Shown: piece after piece, positions 5,590 to 5,961 of the stretch | Layout: each line of letters opens with the position of its first letter | Position numbering within the stretch: the first letter of the stretch is position 1 | NCBI GenBank assembly: GCA_947445045.1 | Contig: CANFCA010000077.1 | Coordinates: 1 to 5,961 of the forward strand | Reading direction: 5' to 3' | From: Gallionellaceae bacterium | Lineage (GTDB): Bacteria; Pseudomonadota; Gammaproteobacteria; Burkholderiales; Gallionellaceae | DNA: 5,961 bases | Position numbers and translations under genes: made by a program | Notes under the pieces: generated by a model | The model's input: only the letters and a program-made list of their open reading frames with translations | Told to the model about the DNA's origin: nothing | The model's database searches: none

Positions 5590-5961
5590 CATTACAACAA
5601 AAATTTCCGTCATCATCATCACTAAAAATGAAGCGATGAATATCCTCGCTTGCCTAACCTCCGTTGCCTGGGCAGATGAAATCATTGTGGTGGATTCAGG
5701 TAGTACCGATGAAACCGTCGCGATATGTAAAGGATTGGGCGCGCATGTTTATCAGCATGATTGGCCAGGGTTCGGACCGCAAAAAAATCGAGCATTGAGT
5801 TATGCGAAAAACGAATGGGTGCTTTCGATAGATGCGGATGAATGTGTTACTGATGAATTGCGTGCGGAAATTGATGCTGCCCTAAACAATGCAGGAGATA
5901 AAGCCGCATTTCGTTTGCCGAGATTATCAAGTTTTTGTGGTCGCTACATGCACCATTCAGG
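5582..5961 (+). CDS. Family 2 glycosyltransferase, WaaE/KdtX-like, 5' part, cut by the window end
   Basis: ATG at 5582 opens a frame that stays open to the window edge (126 complete codons), overlapping the upstream stop as ATGACTAA. The GT-A nucleotide-sugar fold is clear: ISVIIITKNE (8-17), EIIVVDSGSTDET (33-45), FGPQKNRAL (64-72), and LSIDADE (81-87), the DXD-type metal and nucleotide site. The stretch RLPRLSSFCGRYMHHSG just before the edge matches the WaaE/KdtX subgroup of LPS core or O-unit glucosyltransferases. Those are usually around 250-260 residues, so about half is visible. It is expected to be cytoplasmic or peripheral to the inner membrane, transferring a hexose to core oligosaccharide or to a lipid-linked glycan. 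The overlap with the sugar-1-phosphate transferase suggests co-translation. An inner-core role versus an O-unit role cannot be decided from the visible part. Confidence 0.88.
   Translation, partial: MTNITTKISVIIITKNEAMNILACLTSVAWADEIIVVDSGSTDETVAICKGLGAHVYQHDWPGFGPQKNRALSYAKNEWVLSIDADECVTDELRAEIDAALNNAGDKAAFRLPRLSSFCGRYMHHS

Noticed and set aside
1..5961. CRISPR array, tRNA or rRNA genes, insertion sequence ends
   Set aside because: No regularly spaced repeats, tRNA-like cloverleaf, transposase coding or paired terminal inverted repeats were seen by eye.

Overview
The window looks like a surface-polysaccharide (O-antigen or exopolysaccharide) locus from a Gram-negative bacterium. All six convincing genes lie on the + strand, tightly packed: gaps of 25 and 4 bp, overlaps of 4 and 8 bp, and one looser junction of 126 bp. 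GC is moderate, roughly in the low to mid 40s percent. The gene set (RfbH-type dehydrase, polyprenyl-phosphate sugar-1-P transferase, WaaE-like family 2 glycosyltransferase) fits a proteobacterium, beta or gamma. The sequence alone does not fix the genus. Both end genes are cut by the window edges.

Left part (1-3562): three nucleotide-sugar genes. The 3' part of rfbH/ddhC encodes the CDP-4-keto-6-deoxyglucose 3-dehydrase (E1). It keeps the diagnostic [2Fe-2S] cysteine spacing C-X57-C-X1-C-X7-C and has His in place of the PLP-binding Lys. Next is an acetolactate-synthase-like thiamine-diphosphate enzyme starting at TTG, and then an extended short-chain dehydrogenase/reductase. This order matches the logic of yersiniose synthesis: E1 removes the 3-hydroxyl, a YerE-type enzyme adds a two-carbon unit from pyruvate to the C4 ketone, and a reductase (YerF role) reduces the new side-chain ketone. 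The inferred product is a CDP-activated 4-C-branched 3,6-dideoxyhexose, yersiniose-like or caryophyllose-like.

Middle (3559-4488): an FkbM-family SAM methyltransferase, translationally coupled to the reductase gene by an ATGA overlap, may O-methylate the branched sugar or another residue of the glycan. A 126-bp interval follows, holding only a doubtful 34-codon frame and a 10-bp palindrome.

Right part (4615-5961): a WecA/WbpL-like integral membrane sugar-1-phosphate transferase, which would load the first sugar onto undecaprenyl phosphate, overlaps the 5' end of a WaaE/KdtX-like family 2 glycosyltransferase. The genes for CDP-glucose formation, 4,6-dehydration and the E1 reductase (ddhA, ddhB, ddhD) are not in the window and would be expected nearby, most likely upstream.

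The most interesting feature is the putative branched-chain dideoxysugar cassette and its linkage to an FkbM methyltransferase. All functional statements rest on motif recognition by eye and gene context; no database search was possible.
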